Assembly: GCF_002215035.1 (NCBI RefSeq)
Contig: NZ_NKFP01000001.1
Coordinates: forward strand, 803,501-867,500
DNA: 64,000 bases
Origin: Leptolyngbya ohadii IS1
GTDB taxonomy: Bacteria; Cyanobacteriota; Cyanobacteriia; Elainellales; Elainellaceae
Direction of reading: 5' to 3'
Within the stretch, counting starts at the first letter, position 1, and the number at the start of each line of letters is the position of its first letter. Below are positions 26,321 to 35,377 of this stretch, in pieces. The notes under the pieces were generated by a model. It was not told where the DNA came from. It worked only from the letters and a program-made list of their open reading frames with translations, and did not search any database. The translations under genes and the position numbers were made by a program.

Positions 26321-26644
26321 ATGGATACGAACAAAATGAATACGAACAAGATGTCCGATGACGAGATTATCAAAGACATTATTACCCGTTATGGGGAAGT
26401 TATTAACCTGCGTAAGACACCGTACCTGGTTGTTGAAATTCTACGCACCTATGGAGGTGGAATCGTGAATGTTCCCGATGGTGGGGTTTCAGTCGCTGGA
26501 GTCGGGACACCCCCTGGACCTTCAGGTGGCATCAATTCCCCAGGCAATGTTGTGGATAACGTGCAAATCATGAAGGAGATCCTCAAGCTTTCCAAGCAAG
26601 TTGCATCGCTAACAAAGCGCATTGAAAAACTGAGCGGCAAGTAG
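26321..26644 (+). CDS. Small protein with Pro/Gly-rich segment and coiled coil; candidate substrate
   Basis: 107 residues, with no family recognised. Layout: Lys/Asn/Met-rich start (MDTNKMNTNKM, a small duplication), a helical part (about 12-42, DEIIKDIITRYGEVINL), then a Gly/Pro-rich segment (about 46-75) with GTPPGPSGG and NSPG, and a C-terminal coiled coil (QIMKEILKLSKQVASL, TKRIEKL). The PPG and SPG tripeptides are X-Pro-Gly sites of the kind hydroxylated in collagen. AGGAG precedes the first ATG. It is the third gene of the operon after a GT60-like transferase and a prolyl hydroxylase, so it is the obvious candidate for Pro hydroxylation and glycosylation. The coiled coil suggests it oligomerises. 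All of this is inference from context. Confidence 0.8.
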   Translation: MDTNKMNTNKMSDDEIIKDIITRYGEVINLRKTPYLVVEILRTYGGGIVNVPDGGVSVAGVGTPPGPSGGINSPGNVVDNVQIMKEILKLSKQVASLTKRIEKLSGK

Positions 26645-26891
26645 GATTGAGCGAAGAGCTTCCAGAGGTCTAGAACCTTCCCACGGGCTTAAAGTACTGC
26701 CGTTCTGCTTATCGGCGTGCGTCCCGACTACAGGTTGAAATGTTCTGGGTAATTTCCGTCTCACTGAAAAACTCAGCCATACCGACGTTTCTCAGGTTTC
26801 TCAGAATTTTTGCACGGCTGAATTCAGAAAATTAGAAGCTGCTGGAAGCTCCGTCTGATTTAATGAATTTGGCAGGTTCTGAGAAAGGTTC

Positions 26892-28361
26892 ATGAGAATT
26901 ATTGTGATTGGCAGCGGCTTTGGTGGACTCTCGGCTGCGATTCGGCTCCAAGCCCAGGGACATCAGGTGACGATCGTGGAGAAGCGGGATCAACCTGGGG
27001 GGCGTGCCTCTGTGTTTCAGCAGGAGGGCTTTACCTTCGATGCCGGTCCGACGATTATCACTGCGCCCTATCTGATTCATGAGCTGTTCGAGATCAGCAA
27101 CCGCAAAACCGAGGATTACGTGACGCTGGTGCCGTTAGACCCGTTTTACAACGTCCGGTTTGAAGATGGCTCCGTGTTTCACTACAACGGCGATCGCGAT
27201 TACCTGCTAGAGCAAATTCGGCAGTTTAATCCGGCAGACGCGGCGGGCTACCATCGCTTTTATCGGGCATCAGAACAGGTGTTTGAGAAGGGTCTGCCAA
27301 TGATGACCCAGCCTTTCAGCCACCTTACCGATATGCTGAAGGTCGCACCCGCTATGCTGCAATTACAGTCATTCAAGTCTGTGGCGGGTTTTGTGAACCA
27401 GTACATCCAGGACGAACGACTGCGGCAGATTTTCAGCTTTCATCCGCTGTTAATTGGCGGCAATCCCTTCCAAAGCACCTCGGTCTACGCCATGATTCAC
27501 AAATTGGAGCAGGCGTTTGGAGTCTGGTTTGCGATGGGGGGAACGGGGGCACTGGTTCGAGGATTGGTGCGGCTGTTTGAGGAATTGGGGGGAGAATTAC
27601 GCTTTAACTGTGAAGTTGCAGAAATTTTGATCGAGGGCAAGACGAAACGAGCAGCAGGAATCGCGCTCAAGAATGGAGAGCTGCTCCAAGCGGAGGCGAT
27701 CGTCAGTAATGCGGATGTGGCTTCGACTTACCTCCATCTAATTCCCGCTCAGTTTCGGCGCAGGTATCGCGATCGTCATCTGGAACGGTTGCGCTATGCG
27801 ATGTCGCTGTTTGTGCTGTACTTCGGCACCGATCGTCGGTATGAGCAGATGGCGCACCACGAGATTCTGATGGGGCCGCGTTACCGGGAGTGGATGGTGG
27901 ACTTGTTCGATCGCAAGCATCTGGCATCTGACTTTTCGCTGTATCTGCATCGTCCGACAGCAACCGATCCGACGCTTGCCCCAGAGGGGTGTGATTGCTG
28001 GTATGCCCTGGCTCCTGTCCCTAACCTGGATGGCGCAACCGATTGGCAGGAGCAGGCAAAGCCCTACCGGAATGCGATCGTGCAGTATTTGGAGCAGCAC
28101 TATTTGCCGGGCTTGTCAGAGCATATTGTCACAGAGCACATCATCAACCCACTCTATTTCCGGGATGAACTGAACAGCTACAAAGGAAGTGCCTTTTCGG
28201 TCGAGCCAACGCTGTTTCAGTCGGCATGGTTTCGTCCCCATAATCGGAGCGAGGATATTGCCAATCTCTACTGTGTGGGAGCGGGAACCCATCCGGGAGC
28301 AGGGCTACCAGGAGTGATGAGTTCTGGAAAGATTGCGGCGGAGATGATCGGTAAAGCATGA
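26892..28361 (+). CDS. crtI: CrtI-type phytoene/carotenoid desaturase
   Basis: 489 residues. The N-terminal dinucleotide-binding motif VIGSGFGGLSAAIRLQAQGH and EKRDQPGGRAS bind FAD. The C-terminus has VGAGTHPGAGLPGVMSSGK, the CrtI signature, and FTFDAGPTIITAP is typical. The enzyme desaturates phytoene toward lycopene at membranes. Most cyanobacteria use the CrtP/CrtQ/CrtH route instead; Gloeobacter is a known CrtI user. The gene could also be a CrtD- or CrtO-like paralogue. No phytoene synthase or other carotenoid gene is adjacent, so the role rests on sequence alone. GAAAGG precedes the ATG. Confidence 0.8.
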   Translation: MRIIVIGSGFGGLSAAIRLQAQGHQVTIVEKRDQPGGRASVFQQEGFTFDAGPTIITAPYLIHELFEISNRKTEDYVTLVPLDPFYNVRFEDGSVFHYNGDRDYLLEQIRQFNPADAAGYHRFYRASEQVFEKGLPMMTQPFSHLTDMLKVAPAMLQLQSFKSVAGFVNQYIQDERLRQIFSFHPLLIGGNPFQSTSVYAMIHKLEQAFGVWFAMGGTGALVRGLVRLFEELGGELRFNCEVAEILIEGKTKRAAGIALKNGELLQAEAIVSNADVASTYLHLIPAQFRRRYRDRHLERLRYAMSLFVLYFGTDRRYEQMAHHEILMGPRYREWMVDLFDRKHLASDFSLYLHRPTATDPTLAPEGCDCWYALAPVPNLDGATDWQEQAKPYRNAIVQYLEQHYLPGLSEHIVTEHIINPLYFRDELNSYKGSAFSVEPTLFQSAWFRPHNRSEDIANLYCVGAGTHPGAGLPGVMSSGKIAAEMIGKA

Positions 28362-29198
28362 ACCAGAGCCAGAAGGTCAATCCGTAATCCTGTTTTTGTA
28401 TAGCAGAGTCCCCAATACCGCTGCCCGTAGGTAATATGGCGATCGCTCACAAGATGGCGGATCTGCTAGTGGCCGGGAACAACCCATCATAAAGCCCCTC
28501 CCCGGCGATTACACCCTTTAACTGGAACCTGGCTCTATTTTTAGCTCTATTGATAGGTTCTAATAATCCTTAACCATAGCTTTACAGTTATAGCTAGCTG
28601 TATCCCCGCTTACCCTCTTCTCCAGGGGAAAAAAGAGTTTTTTCCTCTCGGATTTCCATCTTGAGGTAACTTGACACCTCGTTTCGCTTGTGCATTTATA
28701 GATTTGCTGACGTAGAAAAAATGAAGATTGCTTGAATTCCTTGTGAACTTAGGGATTATCCTGCAATGATTGAAGGGTAACAGGGTTCTTAAGCTACTAA
28801 AGTTCATAGCGCTGGCTAATACTTGCGATCGAGTATGTTCAACGTACTCTTTTTATAAAAATAAAGTAAGTTCTTCTGCATCTCCATCCCTCAGCTAGCA
28901 CAGTCAGCCAGAGCTGTGAACCAGGCTGAGATTGATCCTTCCGCAAAGGCAAATCAGGGTCTACTCTCGATAGGCTGCCTAGGCTGACGTTGTTCTGTCT
29001 AAATTAGAAAACCCAAGGGTAACTTTCCCAGCAAAAAGATGTTCCTCTATTAGTGAAGCTTAGTGAAGCTGTGCTGCCGCTGCGGTATGGCTGCTGTGTG
29101 GTGAACTAATGGGAGTATGTGTGTCTGTGCAGCTTGCGGTGACTATCTACCCAACTCCTCTATTTTCCGTTGCTTGTGGGTTTTGCACGTCCAATCTA
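28362..29198. other. Intergenic region before the taxis operon
   Basis: About 750-840 bases without a credible gene. AT-rich stretches around 28,560-28,870 (TTTTTATAAAAATAAAG) may include the operon's promoter. A short duplication TTAGTGAAGCT TAGTGAAGCT lies at 29050-29070. The frame from 29109 to 29198 is open and in frame with the next gene. Confidence 0.45.
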
Positions 29199-30614
29199 AT
29201 GAATCCAGTACCGTCGATTAGTTTATTATCTAGTTCATTGTCTACTAGCCCAATTGAGAATTCTTTGAGCATCAACAGCGTAGATAACCTCAGTGAATTG
29301 GAACAAACTATCCAGTTTTTTCGTCAAACGCAGTTTACAGGTTGTCTAGACTTAACCGTTGTCCATTCAGATAGCATTCAGCCGGATAGCATTCAGGAAA
29401 GTAGCTCTCAGGCAGATAGCTTTCAGCCAAACCGTTCTCAGATAGATCGTTCTCAGACGAATAGCTTTCAGATAGATCGTTCTCAGACGGATTGTTTTCA
29501 GATAGATCGTTCTCAAACGAATAGCGTTCAGGGAAGCTTATTCTTCAATGCAGGTCTTTTATTCTGGGGAGATAGCACTGTTCACCCTGCCCGCCGCTGG
29601 GGTCGTCACCTTGCTGATCACTGTCCCCATCTCATAAAGTCCATCCTGGTTAAGAGAATAGCCCAACTTCAGCCCTGGAAACAGAATTTGTTAACAGGCT
29701 TAATAAAGCAAGGGATCATTTCGGAGCAGCAATCGACTGCGATCGCGGAAAGCAATCTGATAGAAATCTTGTTTGATCTGTATCAGGCGGCTGTGTTGTC
29801 AGGTGCAGCTATCCATCTGTCCCATAGACCCCTGCCAACCAATCTCCTGCCTCCCGTTTCAACTTCTGTTTCAGCCAGTCGCGTTTTCCAGCAGGCTCAG
29901 CAGCTTTGGCAAACCTGGCAGGAATCGGAGCTGACAGACTGGTCGCCTAACCTCGCTCCTGTTATCTGGGATAACGACGCACTCCGCCAGCAGATGTCCT
30001 TTCTGGCATATCACAACCTCACAATGCTGGTAGATGGCGATCGAACCCTAAGGGATATTGCGATTCAGCTCAAGCAGCCGTTAGTGCCGCTTACCCGCTC
30101 CCTGATGCCTTACGTCCAGAAGGGAATTATGGGTTTAACAGCGGTAAAAGATTGGGGTAGCGATCGATCCTTTAAATTCACTCAGTCAGGGGCATCTTCA
30201 GCAAATTCTCCCGGCGGAATTGCTCAAAATCCGATTGCATCAACCCATCCCTTAGTTGCCTACATTGAAGACAGCCGCTTTGATAGTGTTGCGATGAATC
30301 AGATTGTTACCCAGGCGGGCTATCAATTTGTGAATATCCAAGATCCGATTGAAGCCTTACCCATTCTGCTCGAACAAAAGCCCAGCCTCATCTTTCTAGA
30401 TCTGCTGATGCCTGTCACGAACGGCTATGAAGTGTGTACTCAAATTCGGCGGATTTCTGCCTTTAAAGACACCCCTGTCATCATCGTGACGGGCAAGGAT
30501 GGAATTGTCGATCGTGTTCGGGCAAAGCTGGTTGGTTCTTCAGACTTCATTGCCAAGCCGATCGAGCCAGGAAAAGTTCTGAGCGTTTTGAAGACCTACT
30601 TAAGCGCTCGCTAA
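29199..30614 (+). CDS. PatA-like regulator (PATAN/DUF4388 + receiver) of taxis operon
   Basis: 471 residues from ATG 29199 (ATG 29109 also possible; neither has a clear ribosome site). The N-terminal PATAN domain starts ELEQTIQFFRQTQFTGCLDL and resumes GSLFFNAGLLFWGD after an insert of 11 pentapeptide units (29370-29534). A central helical region follows. The C-terminal receiver (about 350-470) has YIEDSRFDS, LIFLDLLMPVTNGYEV, VTGKDG and FIAKPIEP. In the Synechocystis pix and Nostoc hmp operons the first gene is such a PatA-like protein (PixG/HmpA), acting on the type IV pilus motor. It heads a six-gene taxis operon here. Confidence 0.88.
   Translation: MNPVPSISLLSSSLSTSPIENSLSINSVDNLSELEQTIQFFRQTQFTGCLDLTVVHSDSIQPDSIQESSSQADSFQPNRSQIDRSQTNSFQIDRSQTDCFQIDRSQTNSVQGSLFFNAGLLFWGDSTVHPARRWGRHLADHCPHLIKSILVKRIAQLQPWKQNLLTGLIKQGIISEQQSTAIAESNLIEILFDLYQAAVLSGAAIHLSHRPLPTNLLPPVSTSVSASRVFQQAQQLWQTWQESELTDWSPNLAPVIWDNDALRQQMSFLAYHNLTMLVDGDRTLRDIAIQLKQPLVPLTRSLMPYVQKGIMGLTAVKDWGSDRSFKFTQSGASSANSPGGIAQNPIASTHPLVAYIEDSRFDSVAMNQIVTQAGYQFVNIQDPIEALPILLEQKPSLIFLDLLMPVTNGYEVCTQIRRISAFKDTPVIIVTGKDGIVDRVRAKLVGSSDFIAKPIEPGKVLSVLKTYLSAR
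29370..29534 (+). repeat. Coding minisatellite, 11 x 15 bp
   Basis: In-frame 15-base units encode the pentapeptides DSIQP, DSIQE, SSSQA, DSFQP, NRSQI, DRSQT, NSFQI, DRSQT, DCFQI, DRSQT, NSVQG. The central units are also duplicated as three 30-base pairs (29439-29528). The insert sits in the PATAN domain, in a probable loop between strands. Confidence 0.9.
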
Positions 30615-30758
30615 ACATTTATCAGTAGACTGTGAACTTTGGCTCATCCACTACTAAGGGGTTCAAAAATAAGCTATACAGGAAAAGTAGAAATAGAATT
30701 TCGTGAAAAGTTCTGCATCCCTCTTCAGAATTGCTAAGAGATAAAACTAAGTACGCTA

Positions 30759-31175
30759 ATGCCACAGAATTCAGAATTAGACCGAGTACCAAAAGTTCTC
30801 CTGGTTGAAGATAGCTTAACGGACGCTGAAGTGTTAATTGCCTATCTCAAACAGGCAGGAATTGCAGTCGTTAAAGTGTCCAGCAGCGAGGAGGCTTGTT
30901 TAATTCTCCAGCACCATCAACTTGACTTAGTTGTTTTAGACATTATGCTGCCGGGACGAAGCGGATTTGAACTTTGCCACGAACTCAAAACAGGTTTGGC
31001 GACAGAACATATTCCAGTGATTTTATGTTCCACGAGGCAAACCAGCGTAGATAAACTCTGGGGATCTTTACTGGGTGCGGATGCCTATCTACCAAAGCCG
31101 ATCGATCAGGATGAGCTACTGCATACGATCGCTGAACTGACCCAGCTCAAAGGACTGACTGAATGGAAAAATTAG
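30759..31175 (+). CDS. CheY-like single-domain response regulator (PixH/HmpB-like)
   Basis: 138 residues, receiver only: LLVEDSLTDAEVL (acidic pair), VVLDIMLPGRSGFEL (phosphoacceptor Asp), LCSTRQ and YLPKPIDQ (Thr/Ser and Lys). No output domain, so it acts as a diffusible CheY for the taxis pathway. Its stop overlaps the start of the cheW-like gene by 13 bases. It is the second gene of the operon, the position of pixH in Synechocystis. Confidence 0.9.
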   Translation: MPQNSELDRVPKVLLVEDSLTDAEVLIAYLKQAGIAVVKVSSSEEACLILQHHQLDLVVLDIMLPGRSGFELCHELKTGLATEHIPVILCSTRQTSVDKLWGSLLGADAYLPKPIDQDELLHTIAELTQLKGLTEWKN

Positions 31176-31705
31176 ATCCAGGATTTGTAGCACCCGGTCG
31201 TCTTGATGCCCTGTTGCTCGATCCGCTGCCTCTGGAAGTTCGTCAACGACTACTTCGTCTATCGCTGGGGGGACAGGATCATGTCCTTGTGCCTCTGGAG
31301 CAGATTACGGAAATTCTCCACGTTGAACCAGCGGCTATTCTACCAATTCCGGAGATGCCCCGCTGTGTTCTGGGAATCGGTAACTGGCGAGGAGAGATGC
31401 TTTGGCTCGTAGATTTAGACCATCTCATCGGTTTTCCAACGCTGCTTCAGGAACCGGAATCCTCATTTTTCACGGTTCTTGTTGTTCAATTCAACCACCA
31501 GTTTGTTGGCATCCGGGTACCGCAGGTAAAGGATATTGAGCTGCACGATCTCCAACAGCTTCAGCCCGCTCTACCCAGCCTATTTCCGCCCAACCTGCTG
31601 CCGCTGATTCTAGGAATTCTGCCCGAAAGCTGTGATGCCGTCCTCAACCTCCAGGCGATCGCCCAATACCCCCTATGGAACAGACACCCGAAAAAAGGCG
31701 TTTGA
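31163..31705 (+). CDS. CheW-like coupling protein (PixI/HmpC-like)
   Basis: 180 residues. The CheW fold is shown by [58 protein letters not shown] and a C-terminal [10 protein letters not shown]. It couples the chemoreceptor to CheA. The extended N-terminus (about 30 residues: [13 protein letters not shown]) resembles PixI-type proteins. It overlaps the CheY gene at its start (13 bases) and the receptor gene at its end (31 bases), so translation of all three is coupled. Confidence 0.9.
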   Translation: MEKLDPGFVAPGRLDALLLDPLPLEVRQRLLRLSLGGQDHVLVPLEQITEILHVEPAAILPIPEMPRCVLGIGNWRGEMLWLVDLDHLIGFPTLLQEPESSFFTVLVVQFNHQFVGIRVPQVKDIELHDLQQLQPALPSLFPPNLLPLILGILPESCDAVLNLQAIAQYPLWNRHPKKGV

Positions 31706-34700
31706 GATTTCTCAATCCAGACACCTCGCCGATCGTGCGGTTTGCGCGACACATTGTAGCGAGTCCTAACCCGGATTCCCCCACGGCAGATTTCTCGGAC
31801 ACTCAAACGGCTCAAAAGACTCAAACGGCTCAAGTTAATGATGTAATTCATTCGGAGGACACAGCTTTGCGATCATTTGAAAAGTCCCAGCAGAAATACG
31901 GTTCTGAAAAGCCCTTTATCTCAGAGGTTGAAATGGGCGGTAGGACATTCGAGAACGCCAGTGGAAATCAATTGCTGAACGCCAGAAAAACAGCTGAAGA
32001 AAAACTGGTTGATCTCCAGCAAGCCTTCGCGATTATTCAGCAGATGCGGCAGGCTGAAGATCTTAATGCTCTGCTGTCGATCACCGTTCACGAGATCTAT
32101 CAGTGTCTACGAGTCGATCGGGCGATCGTTTATCAGTTTCATAGCGAGCGGCAGGGTGTTGTGCGGGCGGAGGCAATGGCACCAGGCTATACGCCGAGTT
32201 TAGATGAAACGCTGCCTCCCACTCTGTTTGGCGCTGCAATACCGCAGGTGGATCAGCCTTTTATTGCGATTAATACAGCTGCAAAAGCATTGCTCACTCC
32301 CCATCAGGTGCAGCTGCTCGATCGATTCCAGGTGCAGGCAAGCTTGAGTTTGCCGATTTGGCTGGAGGATGGACTTTGGGGATTGCTGGTGGTGCAGCAG
32401 TGTGGACGGATGCGGCAGTGGCAGGACATGGAAATTCTGGTTTTGCGCCAGATCGCTACCGAATTGCAGCTCCAGATGCAGCCGATCGAATTTCGGAATC
32501 AGCGGAAGCAAAAAGCAAAGATGGAGCCAGTTTTGGCTCAAATTTTGGAATCCACTGTGCCCTCTTCGGATACCTATGTTGCCCTGACGAACCTCTGTGA
32601 GCAGCTGCGGCTGTTTTACAAAGCAGATCGAGTTGCGGTGTACCGCTTCTACCCGGATTGGCGAGGCGAATTTGTTTCAGAGTCGGTCGGGGCGGGCTGG
32701 CGTTCTCTGGTGGAGGCACAGGCTAGTGATCCGAGCCTGACTTCCTCCGAAATTGTGAACCACGATCGCTGTGTAACCAAGCGTAGCGGTGCGCCTACGT
32801 TTAACGATGATCAGGACAGAATTCTGCAAGATACCCAGGGCGGCAGTTACACCAAACGGCAGCAAATCAAGCGCGTGAACGATATCTACAGCGCTGGCTT
32901 TTCGAGCTGCTATATCGAAACGCTGGAAAAGTATCAGGCAAAGGCTTACATTATCGCGCCTGTGTTTGAGCAGGATAGTATCTGGGGGTTAATTGCGGTT
33001 TATCAATGCGCGACATCGCGAGTCTGGACGGATTCGGAGGTGATGCTGCTTTCTCTGTTAAGCGATCGGCTTAGTACCGTGCTGCGACAGATTGAGTCGG
33101 TGAGCCGGGTTCAGGAGAAGTCCGAACAGCTTGAAAGCCAGTCTCAGCGCTTAACCCAACTGGTCGATCGGGGCGTTGCCTACAGCAAGTTAATGTATAA
33201 ACTTAGCTCCGCCCTGCTTCAGGAGAATTTCTCGATCGATCACATTCTTCAATTTGTCGTGAAAGAGGTGCGACAGCAGCTAGAAACCAGCCGCATTGCC
33301 CTTTATCGCTTCAATGACAACTGGAGCGGGGAATTTATCATTGAGGATGTCGATCGCGACTGTAGCTCGCTCGTGGGGACAAATCTAAAGGTATTTGGGG
33401 AAGATTTGCTGCAACTGAGCCAGGGTGGACGCTACCGCCGTCGAGAAACCCTCTGTGTTGATGATGTATCGGCGGTCGAGCCTTCGGACTTTCCGCTGAC
33501 GCTGCTTCAGGAGTGGGGCGCAAATGCTTATCTGGTTGCCCCGATCGTCAAGGAGGAACAGCTTTGGGGATTGATTGTGGCATTCCAGAATCAGAGTCCC
33601 CGGCACTGGGAGCAAATTGATATTAACTTGCTGGCGCAGGTCGGCATCCAGGTTGGGCTTGCCCTCCAACTTGCAGAATCCCTCAAGCAGCTCAGGGAGC
33701 AGTCAACACGGATGTCACAGTCGGCGGAGCAGGGTCGCTTTATTCTGTCCGTGGTGGATCGAATTCGCCGATCGCTCGATTTGCAGCAGGTGTTTAAAAC
33801 CACCGCACGGGAAATTCGGAATTTTCTGGAGGTCGATCGCGTTGCCATCTTTAAGTTTCACGCCGATTCCCAGTTTACGACGGGAGAGACGATCGCCGAG
33901 GATGTGCGTCCGGGCTACACTTCGGCATTAGCCGTTCAGGTGGTGGATCACTGCTTTAATGAGCGATACGCGGAGGAATATCGCCGGGGGCGCGTTTGGG
34001 CAATTGCGGACATCTATCAAGCGAATTTGCAAGCCTGCTACATCGATGTGCTGGGGCAATTCCAGGTCAGAGCGAATCTGGTCATTCCGCTGTTGAAGGG
34101 CGAAGAACTCTGGGGCTTATTCTGTATTCACCAGTGCAGCGGGGCAAGGGAATGGCAGGACACCGAAATTGAATTCGCCAAGCAGATTGCGGCACAGCTT
34201 AACGTGGCAATCCAGCAGGGAGAATACGTGGAGCGTTTGCAGGCTCAGTCGATTCAGCTTGCCGAAGTTGCCGATCGGGAAAAGGTAGCAAAGGAACAGT
34301 TGCAGCAGGAGGTCATTCAACTGCTCTCGGCGGTGCGTCCGGCACTGGATGGCGATTTGACTGTTCGCGCTCCCGTCACCGATAACGAAGTGGGCACGAT
34401 CGCTGCGGCTTATAACAACACGCTGGGCAGCCTACGGCAAATTGTGATGCAGATGCAGACCGCTGCCAATCAGGTCGCGCAAACGTCCCAGGACAGTGAA
34501 TCCTCGATCGCCAGTCTGACTGCCCAGGCACAGGAGCAGTTTCGGGCATTGAGTCAGGCATTAGAGCGAGTCCAGCAAATGGTTAGCTCAACCCAGGCAG
34601 TTGAAACCAACGCCCAGCAGGTCGAGGCGGCAGTGCAGCAGGCAAACCAGATTGTAATCGCCGGGGATACCGCAATGGATCGGACGGTGGACGAAATGGA

Positions 34701-35286
34701 AGGCATTCGAGAAACGGTTGCCGAAACGAACGAACGGCTCCAGAGGCTGAGCGAATCTTCCCGCAAGATTTCCAGAGTCGTCAGCCTGATCAGCAACTTT
34801 ACAACCCAAACCCAGCTCCTAGCCCTGAATGCGGCGATCGAAGCGACCCGTGCCGGAGAATATGGACGAGGCTTTGCCGTGGTTGCCGATGAAGTTCGAT
34901 CGCTTGCCCGTCAATCTGCCAATGCCGCGACCGAGATCGAACAGCTCGTGCAGGAAATTCAGGCAGGCACCGCAGAAGTATCAACGGCGATGGAAACGGG
35001 CATTAGGCGAGTCGTTTCTGGAACGGAGGTGGTGAACGATGCGCGGGAAAATTTGAATGCGATCGTGGATGCAACGAGCCAAATTAGCTATCTGGTTGCG
35101 GGGATTACGCAGGCAACGCAGGAACAAACGCAGCAGTGTCAGTCGGTGACACAAACCATGACGGAAGTTGCAGCAATTGCAAACAAAACCTCGGATGATG
35201 CGGTCGAAATTGCCACCTCATTTAAGCATCTGCTGGGAATGTCACAGAATCTACGATCGAAGAGTGAGCAGTTCAAAGTAGATTGA
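31675..35286 (+). CDS. Soluble methyl-accepting taxis receptor with four GAF domains (PixJ-like)
   Basis: 1203 residues, no membrane helix. After a ~90-residue leader come four GAF domains (about 105-270, 285-470, 510-670, 690-850), a HAMP-like segment ([17 protein letters not shown]) and a methyl-accepting signalling domain with [20 protein letters not shown] and [20 protein letters not shown]2 ([18 protein letters not shown]) and GAF4 ([18 protein letters not shown]) keep a Cys at the bilin-binding place of phytochrome-type GAFs, with Tyr in place of the usual His. GAF1 and GAF3 lack it. Light sensing is therefore possible but unproven. It is in PixJ/HmpD position in the operon. The stop lies in a 12-base tandem repeat. 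Confidence 0.9.
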   Translation: MEQTPEKRRLRFLNPDTSPIVRFARHIVASPNPDSPTADFSDTQTAQKTQTAQVNDVIHSEDTALRSFEKSQQKYGSEKPFISEVEMGGRTFENASGNQLLNARKTAEEKLVDLQQAFAIIQQMRQAEDLNALLSITVHEIYQCLRVDRAIVYQFHSERQGVVRAEAMAPGYTPSLDETLPPTLFGAAIPQVDQPFIAINTAAKALLTPHQVQLLDRFQVQASLSLPIWLEDGLWGLLVVQQCGRMRQWQDMEILVLRQIATELQLQMQPIEFRNQRKQKAKMEPVLAQILESTVPSSDTYVALTNLCEQLRLFYKADRVAVYRFYPDWRGEFVSESVGAGWRSLVEAQASDPSLTSSEIVNHDRCVTKRSGAPTFNDDQDRILQDTQGGSYTKRQQIKRVNDIYSAGFSSCYIETLEKYQAKAYIIAPVFEQDSIWGLIAVYQCATSRVWTDSEVMLLSLLSDRLSTVLRQIESVSRVQEKSEQLESQSQRLTQLVDRGVAYSKLMYKLSSALLQENFSIDHILQFVVKEVRQQLETSRIALYRFNDNWSGEFIIEDVDRDCSSLVGTNLKVFGEDLLQLSQGGRYRRRETLCVDDVSAVEPSDFPLTLLQEWGANAYLVAPIVKEEQLWGLIVAFQNQSPRHWEQIDINLLAQVGIQVGLALQLAESLKQLREQSTRMSQSAEQGRFILSVVDRIRRSLDLQQVFKTTAREIRNFLEVDRVAIFKFHADSQFTTGETIAEDVRPGYTSALAVQVVDHCFNERYAEEYRRGRVWAIADIYQANLQACYIDVLGQFQVRANLVIPLLKGEELWGLFCIHQCSGAREWQDTEIEFAKQIAAQLNVAIQQGEYVERLQAQSIQLAEVADREKVAKEQLQQEVIQLLSAVRPALDGDLTVRAPVTDNEVGTIAAAYNNTLGSLRQIVMQMQTAANQVAQTSQDSESSIASLTAQAQEQFRALSQALERVQQMVSSTQAVETNAQQVEAAVQQANQIVIAGDTAMDRTVDEMEGIRETVAETNERLQRLSESSRKISRVVSLISNFTTQTQLLALNAAIEATRAGEYGRGFAVVADEVRSLARQSANAATEIEQLVQEIQAGTAEVSTAMETGIRRVVSGTEVVNDARENLNAIVDATSQISYLVAGITQATQEQTQQCQSVTQTMTEVAAIANKTSDDAVEIATSFKHLLGMSQNLRSKSEQFKVD

Positions 35287-35346
35287 AAAGTGGATTGAAA
35301 AGCAGACTGAAAAGCGGATTTAAAAGCAGACTGAAAAGCAAACTGA
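35275..35346 (+). repeat. 6 x 12-bp tandem repeat containing the receptor stop codon
   Basis: Units AAAGTAGATTGA, AAAGTGGATTGA, AAAGCAGACTGA, AAAGCGGATTTA, AAAGCAGACTGA, AAAGCAAACTGA. Every unit but the fourth ends in a TGA in the receptor's frame, so five in-frame stops follow each other. Confidence 0.9.
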
Positions 35347-35377
35347 CGAATTCATTGACTGAGCCAACATCGGCAAA

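Noticed and set aside
24794-26644. Reading the GT60/P4H genes as ordinary cell-wall or collagen biosynthesis genes
   Set aside because: No collagen Gly-X-Y repeats, no cell-wall genes nearby, and the transferase resembles the cytosolic Skp1-type family rather than wall glycosyltransferases.
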